Of a stretch of 9,360 bases of DNA, positions 1 to 5,694 are shown piece by piece (positions within the stretch are counted from its first letter, which is position 1; every line of letters begins with the position of its first letter). Both the position numbers and the translations under genes were made by a program. The stretch covers positions 1 to 9,360 of the forward strand of contig CABUPU010000020.1 in the NCBI GenBank assembly GCA_902493595.1, in the 5' to 3' direction. This DNA is from an uncultured Mycoplasma sp. Lineage in GTDB: Bacteria; Bacillota_I; Bacilli_A; RF39; UBA660. The notes below the pieces were generated by a model, which was given only the letters and a program-made list of their open reading frames with translations, made no database searches and was not told the origin of the DNA.

Positions 1-55
1 AATCTCTATATATTAAAAAGTCATGATTAGTTATTTGTAAGTTTTTATTGTCCAT
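1..55 (-). CDS. Start of a gene running off the left edge (partial, 18 codons)
   Basis: An ATG at 53-55 is preceded on the minus strand by a good ribosome binding site (AAAGGAG about 7 bases upstream) and opens an uninterrupted frame to the window edge, reading MDNKNLQITNHDFLIYRD. The start overlaps the last 25 bases of the decayed recombinase reading frame in another frame, an arrangement expected of tightly packed genes. The opening loosely recalls RhuM-type proteins, which often begin with a few polar residues followed by a hydrophobic '(F)LIYK'-like strand, and an intact RhuM gene lies 600 bases away. Eighteen residues are too few to assign a family. I see a translation start; its identity is a guess. 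Confidence 0.5.
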   Translation of the reverse strand, partial: MDNKNLQITNHDFLIYRD

Positions 56-476
56 ATGTTATTCTCCTTTCTATTAATTTTTTTAAAATCAATTTTAACA
101 TTTTTATTCTTATCAATATAAATACATTTTACTTTATTTTCTAGTTCTAATCTAGTAATATTAGATAAATTTAATTTTTCATTTATAATTTCAATTAGCT
201 TATTTTCACTAATAAATTCATTATTTTCACAAGTTTTATTTCTATAGTAGTTAGAGCAATAGTAATAAACTTTTCCTTTTGAAGTTTGTTTACAATATTA
301 CCGCCACAACAATTGCACTTTAAAAATCAAGATAAAATATCTATACTTCCATCTTTATTTGCTTTAGCATGCCTATCTAAAATATATTGTACTTTATCAA
401 ATTTTTCTTTACTTATAATTGCTTCGTGATGATTAGGAGTTATAATCCAATTTTCCTTATAATTTTTGTTAATTAT
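31..476 (-). pseudogene. C-terminal remnant of a large serine recombinase
   Basis: Read on the minus strand, this stretch matches the C-terminal half of large serine site-specific recombinases (resolvase/integrase group that excise and insert mobile elements). It starts with ENWIITPNHHEAIISKEKF, the usual 'W...N.HE.IIS.E.F..V' stretch of the Recombinase domain, then continues FDKVQYILDRHAKANKDGS. Next comes the zinc beta-ribbon: first pair in LKCNCCGG, second pair in YYYCSNYYRNKTC. The gene is broken. A TGA sits between DILS and FLKC, where the family usually has Gly, which suggests a GGA-to-TGA change. A frameshift follows GGNIVNK, and the family pattern resumes in another frame as QTSKGKVYYYC and runs to a stop at 31-33. 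The N-terminal Ser catalytic domain is absent: a stop at 477-479 precedes the fragment and other sequence lies beyond. Family confidence is high from the motifs. Confidence 0.85.
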
Positions 477-511
477 TTATTAAAAATTGTAAAAAGAAAT
501 TTAATTAAAAG

Positions 512-526
512 CCTTATAAAATAAGG
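512..526 (-). terminator. Hairpin, possible terminator after the small ORF
   Basis: Six-base arms (CCTTAT/ATAAGG) flank a three-base loop and are followed on the minus strand by CTTTTAATT, about 30 bases past the stop of the 29-codon ORF. On the plus strand the same hairpin is followed by GTTTT, so it could work either way. The short stem and thin T tract make it a modest candidate. Confidence 0.4.
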
Positions 527-556
527 GTTTTAAAGAGAGTTTATATAAGTTGTTTT

Positions 557-646
557 TTACCAGTTAATTCCGACTGATGGAAAACTTTTTGGACTATCTT
601 CTTTTTTCTTTTCTGCTCTTATTTTTCTTTTTTGATACATCTTCAT
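557..646 (-). CDS. Small basic protein, 29 codons, unrecognised
   Basis: An ATG at 644-646 opens a 29-codon frame reading MKMYQKRKIRAEKKKEDSP then KSFPSVGINW, ending in TAA at 557-559. A Shine-Dalgarno-like AAGGAAG overlaps the stop codon of the upstream RhuM gene, and the ATG lies 13 bases past that stop, so translational coupling to RhuM is plausible. The first two thirds are dominated by Lys, Arg and Glu, giving a basic, probably helical or disordered segment; the end is a compact PSVGINW motif. I do not recognise a family. Spacing and ribosome binding site suggest a real gene, but the length is too short for certainty, and it sits where the missing N-terminal part of the recombinase would be expected. 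It may be an accessory peptide of the element or the leftover start of a lost longer gene. Confidence 0.5.
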   Translation of the reverse strand: MKMYQKRKIRAEKKKEDSPKSFPSVGINW

Positions 647-659
647 TTAAAACACTTCC

Positions 660-1664
660 TTATTTATTATCATTACTTTCTTTTAAATATTTATTGTAAA
701 ATTCATCCATTGAAGAAATATATTTTTGATCTTGTATAACCCTAAATTTTTCATATTCTTTTTCTGCTTTTTCTACTGCTTCTTTATGAGATATACTGCC
801 ACTATTATTTAATATTTTTTTTCTTCTAAATTTTAATAAATCATCAGTTGCATCTATCCAATCCTTCATTGTCATAACATGTCTTTGTTTTGCTTCATCC
901 TCTGCAAATACCAAAAATAAATTTGTTAAATCTTTCAAATTATTCATTTCTTCTTCGTTTAAATAATTCTTTGCAATAATCACGTCATACTTATATATTA
1001 AACCATCAGGAGAATTTTTCCAATTAGTTAGTCCCATATGTTCCTTATCTGAATTTGCTCTACTATATATTAATTCGGCAGCAGTATGCCCACTTATAGC
1101 GAAATGTAACTTATTTTGAAGAATTTTAAAGAAAGTATAAGCTTCTTCTGACTTTTGATTGTAATCAGTTGCTGTGGCAATAAATAAATCAGTGATTTTT
1201 TGGTATGCCATTCTTTCACTTACTCTAATTGTTTTAATACGTTCTAATAATTCATTAAAATATTTCGTATCATATTTATTTCCGTTTATAAAACGTTCAT
1301 CATTTAATGCAAAACCTTTTGTCATATATTCTTTTAATATTTTTGTTGCCCATATTCTAAATTCTGTTGCTTTTTTAGAATTAATTCTATAACCAACAGC
1401 AATTATAGCATCAAGACTATAAACTTCAGTATTATAATTTTTTCCGTCAGGTGCAGTTATTTCCATTTTGGAAACAACTGAATTTTTATCTAATTCGTTT
1501 TCTTCAAATATATTTTTTAAATGTTTTGATATTGCTGGTATTCCAACATCGAAAACTTTTGCCATTCCTTTTTGTGATAGCCATAAGGTTTCATCTTTAT
1601 AAATAGCATCTACTATAATATTACCTTCGCTATTTTTATATATAATTAATTTATTATCTTCCAT
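660..1664 (-). CDS. RhuM-family protein (Virulence_RhuM)
   Basis: This 334-residue protein matches the RhuM family along its length, and its size is normal for the family. Visible landmarks are the N-terminal LWLSQKGMAKVFDV segment (about residues 27-40, HTH-like), FRIWATKILKEYMTKGFAL (102-120), QNKLHFAISGHTAAELIY (183-200), AKNYL (231-235) and ISHKEAVEKAEKEYEKF (291-307). RhuM was named from a Salmonella pathogenicity island; relatives are common on genomic islands and near phage or plasmid genes, but no biochemical activity is established that I know of. I place the start at 1664 rather than at the in-frame ATG at 1700, because AAAGGAG lies 7 bases before it and the longer version lacks a comparable site. 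The gene looks intact amid decayed neighbours. Its first codons are echoed by a remnant at 2287-2320, so the island once carried two copies. Family assignment is firm; function is open. Confidence 0.9.
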   Translation of the reverse strand: MEDNKLIIYKNSEGNIIVDAIYKDETLWLSQKGMAKVFDVGIPAISKHLKNIFEENELDKNSVVSKMEITAPDGKNYNTEVYSLDAIIAVGYRINSKKATEFRIWATKILKEYMTKGFALNDERFINGNKYDTKYFNELLERIKTIRVSERMAYQKITDLFIATATDYNQKSEEAYTFFKILQNKLHFAISGHTAAELIYSRANSDKEHMGLTNWKNSPDGLIYKYDVIIAKNYLNEEEMNNLKDLTNLFLVFAEDEAKQRHVMTMKDWIDATDDLLKFRRKKILNNSGSISHKEAVEKAEKEYEKFRVIQDQKYISSMDEFYNKYLKESNDNK

Positions 1665-1671
1665 CAATGCT

Positions 1672-1678
1672 CTCCTTT
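1672..1678 (-). promoter_or_regulatory. Ribosome binding site fixing the RhuM start
   Basis: AAAGGAG on the minus strand, 7 bases before the ATG at 1662-1664. It selects this start over the in-frame ATG 36 bases upstream, which has only a weak AGG. Confidence 0.75.
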
Positions 1679-1722
1679 CCTTTAGTTTTTCATAAGTCAT
1701 ACACCTATCAATTTAAATTAAA

Positions 1723-1750
1723 ATTTTATTAAAAATTCTTTTATTTTCAA
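1723..1750 (-). promoter_or_regulatory. Candidate promoter for RhuM
   Basis: Minus-strand TTGAAA (1745-1750) and TAAAAT (1723-1728) are separated by 16 bases, close to the sigma-A consensus. Transcription would start near 1716, about 50 bases before the chosen start codon and upstream of both possible ATGs. The AT-rich context makes chance matches common. Confidence 0.55.
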
Positions 1751-1756
1751 GAATTT
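1733..1756 (-). terminator. AT-rich hairpin downstream of the first GNAT gene
   Basis: Eight-base arms (AAATTCTT/AAGAATTT) around an 8-base loop, continuing into TT and AT-rich sequence on the minus strand, 40 bases past the acetyltransferase stop. With only one G or C in each arm the stem is weak. It overlaps the candidate RhuM promoter, so it may instead be incidental. Confidence 0.3.
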
Positions 1757-1797
1757 AATAGTATCTTTTCACAACTCCCACTTACCAGTTGATATTT

Positions 1798-2247
1798 TCA
1801 TTTAGTTGAATTAGCTCCTTTACTATATCTCATATAGTATCTAGATTCAGTTTCTTCTATAGCATAAAATTCTAATTTCTTATATAGAGATATAGCTTTT
1901 TTATTTTCTTTATACACCCACAAATATACTATATCATTATTATTTAAAATATTCTTTATAATCTTAGTTCCAATGCCTTTATCTCTATATTCTTCTTCTA
2001 GATAGATTTCATCTAGTAATTTGCCATCATCTTTATTTGTTAATAATAGACAGCCGACTATTTTATTATCAACTACTATATTGCAATAATCATTAATTAG
2101 TTTGGGAACTTCACTAGTTACATACTTATTTATTTTATCAATTTCTTCATTAGATAAATCTTTGGCATATTCATAAATTGTTCTTTTTTTATATTCAATT
2201 AATCTATTTATATCTTTGTTAGATGATGTTAGTAATTTATATTCCAT
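1798..2247 (-). CDS. GNAT-family N-acetyltransferase (149 aa)
   Basis: A single-domain GCN5-related N-acetyltransferase, which moves an acetyl group from acetyl-CoA to an amine; the substrate cannot be read from sequence. Motif A is clear at about residues 79-97: acidic strand DEIYLEEEYRDKGIGTKII, with R-D-K-G-I-G (88-93) forming the pyrophosphate-binding turn. Motif B follows as NKKAISLYKKLEFY (115-128), the typical 'N..A..LY.K.GF' region with E in place of the usual G. The length is normal. The start has a very strong AAAGGAGG six bases upstream. The remnant RhuM frame that begins at 2320 runs through this ribosome binding site and stops at 2237, inside the first codons of this gene, so its leader is borrowed or recombined sequence. 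The family is certain; the role may be self-protection or modification of a small molecule, but that is not shown. Confidence 0.9.
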   Translation of the reverse strand: MEYKLLTSSNKDINRLIEYKKRTIYEYAKDLSNEEIDKINKYVTSEVPKLINDYCNIVVDNKIVGCLLLTNKDDGKLLDEIYLEEEYRDKGIGTKIIKNILNNNDIVYLWVYKENKKAISLYKKLEFYAIEETESRYYMRYSKGANSTK

Positions 2248-2320
2248 AATAAACCTCCTTTATATTATTGCTAATAAGATCTTTAATATTTTTATATATA
2301 ATTAATTTACTATCTACCAT
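2237..2320 (-). pseudogene. Remnant of a second RhuM gene (first ~11 codons)
   Basis: Bases 2287-2320 match bases 1631-1664, the start of the intact RhuM gene, at 32 of 34 positions with the two ATG codons in register (2318-2320 and 1662-1664). The peptide MVDSKLIIYKN parallels MEDNKLIIYKN. Weaker similarity continues upstream (a shared TTTTTCATAA block and ACAC on the plus strand), but the Shine-Dalgarno of the intact copy is no longer recognisable here. After the eleventh codon similarity stops; the frame reads on 16 more codons through the acetyltransferase ribosome binding site and ends at 2237-2239. This is a duplicated 5' end, not a working gene, although it could still be translated as a 27-residue leader overlapping the acetyltransferase start. 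Confidence 0.8.
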
Positions 2321-2763
2321 TTCTTATCTTTTTCATTTTATTTTTCATAACTCTACACTTACACATAATTTACTTAAAAAATGGTTTATCTGTTTCATCG
2401 GTTTGAACTATTTGAAAATATATATTGTTGTTTATGCTGCTCAGTGCTTAGCATTAATCTTCATCTTTAAATATCAAGTAAAACTTCAAATTCAAGTTAC
2501 TTTATTGCTTTAATATTTTTAAAAGAAGTCCCAAAAAAATAATTAGAAATCGATTTAATTATATCATGAATAAGTAACAATTTAAACTCATATAACAGAT
2601 GTAATATGGTTTAGTCTCATTATAAAGCGTTCCATTTATTAAATCTAAAGATAGTATTTTGAGTTTGCATTTGATTAATTTATCAGCTTTTTATAATTGT
2701 CCTCTATTAGTTATTGTTGTAAGAACATTCCTAATTTCCTTTTTTATTTTTAAAAAATAGTTT
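2321..2763. other. Gene-poor stretch, no recognisable feature
   Basis: About 440 AT-rich bases separate the RhuM remnant from the second acetyltransferase. A plus-strand frame of 81 codons (2268-2513) crosses part of it, but it has no ribosome binding site, runs antisense across the RhuM remnant and encodes low-complexity Ile/Leu/Tyr-rich peptide, so I do not call it. A minus-strand stretch of about 44 codons without a stop lies near 2570-2700 and matches nothing I know. There is no RNA gene, obvious repeat or strong terminator. It is probably decayed island sequence. Confidence 0.6.
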
Positions 2764-3363
2764 TTAATTATCATCTTCTAAAATAAATCTAGTATAAGTA
2801 TTTTTATATTTAGTTAATGATGCGCTTATATCTATATAATATACACTTGTTAAAATTCCATCATAAGGGTCAATTTCAGTTCTGTCTAGTACTCCACCAA
2901 GAGATGTCATTGTCTTACTTGACGCTATATTGCTAGTTTCACAATCAAGCATAACTTTATCTAGACCAATTTTTTTAGCTTCTAATAATCCTAGATACAA
3001 ATTAATTTTATTATAACCTTTACTTCTTTCTGTAGGTCTAATTCCATACCCAATGTTACCACCAAACCTTTTCATTTCTTCGATTAAATTCCATCTAACA
3101 TTAATCATACCAATTAACTTATTATCGTTTTTTCTTATTAATAAAAATGTTTTAGATTGACACCTACCATGTTTTTTGGCATACTCCTCATTTTTCATAT
3201 TCAAGCATCTATCTAGGGCTTCTTCAAATGATTGACCACTAAGTATTTTGTCTAATGCACCTGCACCATTAACGTCTGAGTTATACAGCACAAATTCGTT
3301 TAAATAATCTAAGATATCTTTTTTTCTTTCTTGTGATGGTTCTTCTAAATAAAACTTTTCCAT
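2764..3363 (-). CDS. GNAT-family N-acetyltransferase (199 aa, larger type)
   Basis: A second acetyl-CoA-dependent N-acetyltransferase, unlike the 149-residue one. The pattern resembles the 'predicted acetyltransferase' group with an N-terminal helical extension (residues 1-70), a central sheet with FLLIRKNDNKLIGMINVRW (73-91), motif A GNIGYGIRPTERSKGYNK (102-119; the turn R-S-K-G-Y-N binds acetyl-CoA), and motif B CETSNIASSKTMTSLGGVL (141-159). The C-terminal strand pair ends near YYIDI (175-179). Length and motif spacing are normal, so it looks functional. TAGGAG lies 4-5 bases before the ATG. Substrate unknown. It sits alone between two decayed stretches, with a terminator closing the upstream remnant and a promoter of its own. 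Confidence 0.9.
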   Translation of the reverse strand: MEKFYLEEPSQERKKDILDYLNEFVLYNSDVNGAGALDKILSGQSFEEALDRCLNMKNEEYAKKHGRCQSKTFLLIRKNDNKLIGMINVRWNLIEEMKRFGGNIGYGIRPTERSKGYNKINLYLGLLEAKKIGLDKVMLDCETSNIASSKTMTSLGGVLDRTEIDPYDGILTSVYYIDISASLTKYKNTYTRFILEDDN

Positions 3364-3386
3364 AATGCTCCTACTTGTTTATTTTC

Positions 3387-3415
3387 AAAATATTTTCTGG
3401 TTAAATTTTTGTTAA
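3387..3415 (-). promoter_or_regulatory. Candidate promoter for the 199-aa acetyltransferase
   Basis: Minus-strand TTAACA (3410-3415) and TATTTT (3387-3392) with a 17-base spacer, placing transcription start about 20 bases before the ATG. Spacing is ideal; the -10 match is only fair. Confidence 0.45.
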
Positions 3416-3460
3416 CATTACTAACTAAGGTAATTATAAAGCAAAATATTAATTTATAAA

Positions 3461-3487
3461 AGAAAAAGATGGAGTTTAATCCACCTT
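3461..3487 (-). terminator. Intrinsic terminator (minus strand)
   Basis: On the minus strand AAGGTGGA pairs with TCCATCTT around the loop TTAAAC (one G-T wobble), followed directly by TTTCTTTT, giving an uninterrupted 8-base stem and a T-rich tail. It lies about 90 bases past the end of the helicase remnant and upstream of the acetyltransferase promoter, so it probably ended the helicase transcript and now insulates the two. Confidence 0.7.
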
Positions 3488-3579
3488 AATTAGTTATTTT
3501 AATTTTTTTCTTATAGAATAATGCCCAATAAAAGCGATAAATGAAAGATAATTTAACTGCACTTTATTATGAATAACTT

Positions 3580-3894
3580 TTATGCTTTTTTATCCTTTTT
3601 ATGACTATCTGTTAATAGGTTTGATAATTCTTCTTCTGAGGTTTGGCCGATGTGATGTACTCTATCTGTTGCTTGATTTTCAGCTTATGGATTCCACCAA
3701 ACGTCTAAATGAATTACGATATCAGCACTAGTTAAATATAAACCTGTTCCACCAGATTTTAAAGTATTTAGGAAACAGTTAGTATTATCTTTATCAACAG
3801 CAAAACTTTCTTTTATTATGTGCCTTTCTGGTATAGATATTGCTCTACAGTATAAATTATTGTCAAATTTTTCTTGAATTGTTTCTTGTTTCAT
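3580..3894 (-). pseudogene. Remnant of a SNF2-type helicase C-terminus
   Basis: The frame carries the C-terminal helicase motifs of SNF2/Snf2-related DNA-dependent ATPases: motif V as FLNTLKSGGTGLYLTSAD (usual form 'LKAGG.GLNLT.A'), then IVIHLDVWWNP, then, beyond an in-frame TAA at 3685-3687, motif VI as AENQATDRVHHIGQ. In intact proteins the last part reads 'HRIGQ' with an essential Arg finger; here it is HHIGQ. The roughly 40-50 residues that normally follow motif VI are missing: GQ runs straight into TSEEELSNLLTDS, which resembles the 'LS.EEL..LL' tail that usually ends these proteins, and the frame stops at 3580-3582. The N-terminal ATPase lobe is absent. The ATG at 3892-3894 is probably an internal Met. 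A stop, an internal deletion, loss of the Arg finger and loss of the N-terminus together show a dead gene. Confidence 0.85.
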
Positions 3895-3957
3895 AAGTAC
3901 TCATTTGTAAAAATATTACGTTATATAGTACATTATATTTTGACGTTACATTCAATT

Positions 3958-3988
3958 AAAAAGATAGCTCTATTATATTATCTATCTT
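3958..3988 (-). terminator. Terminator of the XRE regulator gene
   Basis: Seven-base arms (AAGATAG/CTATCTT) around a 14-base loop, continuing into TTT on the minus strand. The upstream arm lies in the last codons of the regulator gene and the loop includes its stop codon, so the coding end doubles as the terminator. The loop is long, so strength is uncertain. Confidence 0.55.
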
Positions 3989-4553
3989 CTAGGCAAGTGC
4001 CACCATTATCTTTAATATACTTAACTATTTTTTCTAAGACTTCTTTAGGATCACCTGTTTTAATATTATATAAATCTAAGTCATTTATAATATTTATATC
4101 ACCAATATCATAAGATAAACTGCCATCACTATTATTTTTCATAACTGTATAGTCACTTATCTTACCATTATAATAACAAAATCTGCCTTCTCCAGTTGCA
4201 GTAGGCTCTGCTGTATAATAGTTGATACTGTAAATATAAATTGAAACTATACATAGAAGTATAAAAATAAGTGTTCCTAAAGTTATTCCAACTGTTTTTA
4301 CTAACTTAATAATTAATTTAGAGTTACTTTCAGTTTTATCAAGTTTTGTTAAAATAGCATTTTCTTTTCCAGTTAATTCATCTAAACTTAATTTAAAGAT
4401 ATCACATAGCTTAGAAGCCTGTTTTAGATCAGGGCTTGTCTCATTAAGTTCCCAGTTAGATATAGTCTGCCTTGTAATACCAAGTTTTTCAGCTAAGTCT
4501 TCCTGACTTAATTTACATTTTTTTCTTTCACTGATAATTTTTTCTCCTAACAT
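3978..4553 (-). CDS. Membrane-anchored XRE-family regulator
   Basis: A 191-residue protein with an N-terminal Cro/C1-type helix-turn-helix (about 5-60; LSQEDLAEKLGITRQTISNW is the classic pattern, recognition helix around 27-35), a charged linker (61-85), one membrane span (about 87-110: VGITLGTLIFILLCIVSIYI) and a C-terminal ~80-residue domain that should lie outside the membrane. The outer part holds two Cys (FCYY near 126, GTCLEDR near 187) and no family I recognise. The layout suggests a regulator held at the membrane that could sense an outside signal; target genes are unknown. The start has AAAGGAG with good spacing. A perfect inverted repeat lies inside its own promoter, consistent with self-regulation. 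The MscS gene lies upstream on the same strand but has its own promoter and terminator. HTH and membrane span are seen; the role is inferred. Confidence 0.88.
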   Translation of the reverse strand: MLGEKIISERKKCKLSQEDLAEKLGITRQTISNWELNETSPDLKQASKLCDIFKLSLDELTGKENAILTKLDKTESNSKLIIKLVKTVGITLGTLIFILLCIVSIYIYSINYYTAEPTATGEGRFCYYNGKISDYTVMKNNSDGSLSYDIGDINIINDLDLYNIKTGDPKEVLEKIVKYIKDNGGTCLEDR

Positions 4554-4592
4554 AATGTTCTCCTTTCTATTTTTAATTTTAACTTTTTATAA

Positions 4593-4622
4593 TTTATATT
4601 CTACCAAATTTCTTTGGAACAA
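4593..4622 (-). promoter_or_regulatory. Candidate promoter of the XRE gene with an internal palindrome
   Basis: Minus-strand TTGTTC (4617-4622) and TATAAA (4593-4598) lie 18 bases apart. Between them sits a perfect inverted repeat, CCAAA-GAAA-TTTGG (4604-4617). An inverted repeat in the spacer is where a self-repressing HTH protein would typically bind. The promoter match is fair, and operator function is inferred from position only. Confidence 0.5.
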
Positions 4623-4642
4623 GCGCAAAATTATTTAACATT

Positions 4643-4672
4643 TAAAAAGACTACTCTTTATATAAAGTAATC
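4643..4672 (-). terminator. Terminator of the MscS gene
   Basis: On the minus strand GATTAC pairs with GTAGTC (one T-G wobble) around an inner self-complementary TTTATATAAA, followed by TTTTT. The stop codon TAG of the channel gene lies inside the downstream arm. This fits an intrinsic terminator separating the channel gene from the regulator. Confidence 0.6.
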
Positions 4673-5526
4673 TTTCTATTTTGATATTCGTTTAATATTT
4701 TTATCCAAATATCATTTTCAACATTACGCATCTTTTTAGGATGAACTAAAAATCTTACTGATAATTCTATATGATTATTATTTACTCTAGTATAAATAAT
4801 TGGTTCTAAATGATTATAATAAATTCGGTATTCTAGTGAAGCATCACTAACTTGTTTATCCATTTTTTTAGGTATTTCTTTAATAACTTCATTATTATTT
4901 ACAATCTTTAAAATTATCTTTTTAGTTGCTTCAACGTCTGCTTCAAGTGGAATATTAACATTAATTTCATCCCAGATATATTTAAAAGCAGTTGTATAGT
5001 TTTTTAGAGCATATGAAAATATATAACTATTTGGAATGTTTACAATCTTACCATTGCTTTGCTCGCCATTTTCTTTATCACTTACTTCTAGCACTTTAAA
5101 AGAAAGCAAGTTAATTACGACAACATCACCAATAACATCATTAATTTCTATTCGATCTTCCAATTTAAATGGTGCTCTGGCTTTAATAAAAATACCGGCA
5201 AAAAAGTTAAGGATAACTTCTCTTATTGCAATAGTAACTCCAGCAGATACAAATGATATTATTGTTAGAAAATTACTTAAATAATCACTCCAAACAACAA
5301 ATAATCCTCCTATAATAAAAAGATTAGATATAATATTAATATTCTGGTTTAAAAGAAATAATGTTCTACTATCCTTATTTATCTTCTTAATAATATATAC
5401 AGATATTTTAGCACATAATTTACATGATACTATTATAAGAAGTGATAAGATTAGTAGTTTAAAATATTTTTCATTGCCAGCTAAAAAATCATCTAATTTA
5501 ATGTTAAATAAATTTAATAATTGCAT
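4651..5526 (-). CDS. MscS-family mechanosensitive ion channel (small)
   Basis: A 291-residue membrane protein of the small-conductance mechanosensitive channel family, which opens under membrane tension to release solutes during osmotic downshock. Hydrophobic segments lie at about 22-46, 63-79 and 84-113. The third, AGVTIAIREVILNFFAGIFI, corresponds to the pore-lining TM3, with the family's alternating small residues partly replaced by bulkier ones. It is followed by the beta domain: APFKLEDRIEINDVIGDVV (118-136), then GKIVNIPNSYIFSYALKNYT (159-178), matching the family's 'G..V.IPNS.....I.N.S'. The C-terminal alpha/beta domain follows. I chose the ATG at 5524-5526: it has AAGGGGAG six bases upstream, whereas the in-frame ATG at 5551-5553 has no such site and lies at or before the predicted transcription start. 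Length is typical of MscS. Family call is firm; the conductance type is not. Confidence 0.9.
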   Translation of the reverse strand: MQLLNLFNIKLDDFLAGNEKYFKLLILSLLIIVSCKLCAKISVYIIKKINKDSRTLFLLNQNINIISNLFIIGGLFVVWSDYLSNFLTIISFVSAGVTIAIREVILNFFAGIFIKARAPFKLEDRIEINDVIGDVVVINLLSFKVLEVSDKENGEQSNGKIVNIPNSYIFSYALKNYTTAFKYIWDEINVNIPLEADVEATKKIILKIVNNNEVIKEIPKKMDKQVSDASLEYRIYYNHLEPIIYTRVNNNHIELSVRFLVHPKKMRNVENDIWIKILNEYQNRKITLYKE

Positions 5527-5532
5527 AATAAT

Positions 5533-5540
5533 CTCCCCTT
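5533..5540 (-). promoter_or_regulatory. Ribosome binding site fixing the MscS start
   Basis: AAGGGGAG on the minus strand, six bases before the ATG at 5524-5526; it rules against the ATG nine codons upstream. Confidence 0.75.
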
Positions 5541-5554
5541 TCAAAAGTTCCATT

Positions 5555-5583
5555 ATTGTATCATAATAAAAGATAAATGATTA
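5555..5583 (-). promoter_or_regulatory. Candidate promoter for the MscS gene
   Basis: Minus-strand TGATACAAT gives an extended -10 (TACAAT at 5555-5560 with TG one base before it). A weak TTAATC lies about 18 bases upstream. Transcription would start near 5548. Confidence 0.5.
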
Positions 5584-5645
5584 AGGAATTACCATAATTT
5601 ATGCTTGATTTACTTTAATTTTACAAACCTACTTAACATATAAAT

Positions 5646-5674
5646 TTGACGATAGTATATATTTAGTGTAAACT
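5646..5674 (+). promoter_or_regulatory. Promoter for the HAD/hemolysin III pair
   Basis: TTGACG (5646-5651) and TAAACT (5669-5674) with a 17-base spacer, a near-consensus sigma-A promoter. Transcription should start around 5681, giving a leader of only about 14 bases that just contains the ribosome binding site GGTGAT (5682-5687). Confidence 0.65.
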
Positions 5675-5694
5675 TTTAAGTGGTGATTAAACAA

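Noticed and set aside
301..340. TGA in the recombinase fragment read as Trp (Mycoplasma code)
   Set aside because: Intact genes here use TGG for Trp and two genes end in TGA; the family position usually holds Gly, so a nonsense mutation is the better reading.
1174..1392. Plus-strand ORFs inside minus-strand genes (also 3874-4113, 5036-5284, 7216-7413)
   Set aside because: Each lies antisense, wholly or mostly, to a gene or gene remnant with clear family motifs, lacks a ribosome binding site and encodes no recognisable protein.
1774..1793. A second 'INW-stop' echo (minus strand ATCAACTGGTAA) just past the first acetyltransferase, like the end of the 29-codon ORF
   Set aside because: Only 11 of 12 bases match and nothing upstream supports it; the region fits the acetyltransferase frame. 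Too short to claim a second copy of the module.
2268..2513. Plus-strand 81-codon ORF rich in Ile, Leu and Tyr
   Set aside because: No ribosome binding site, antisense to the RhuM remnant, low-complexity hydrophobic composition expected of AT-rich noncoding DNA.
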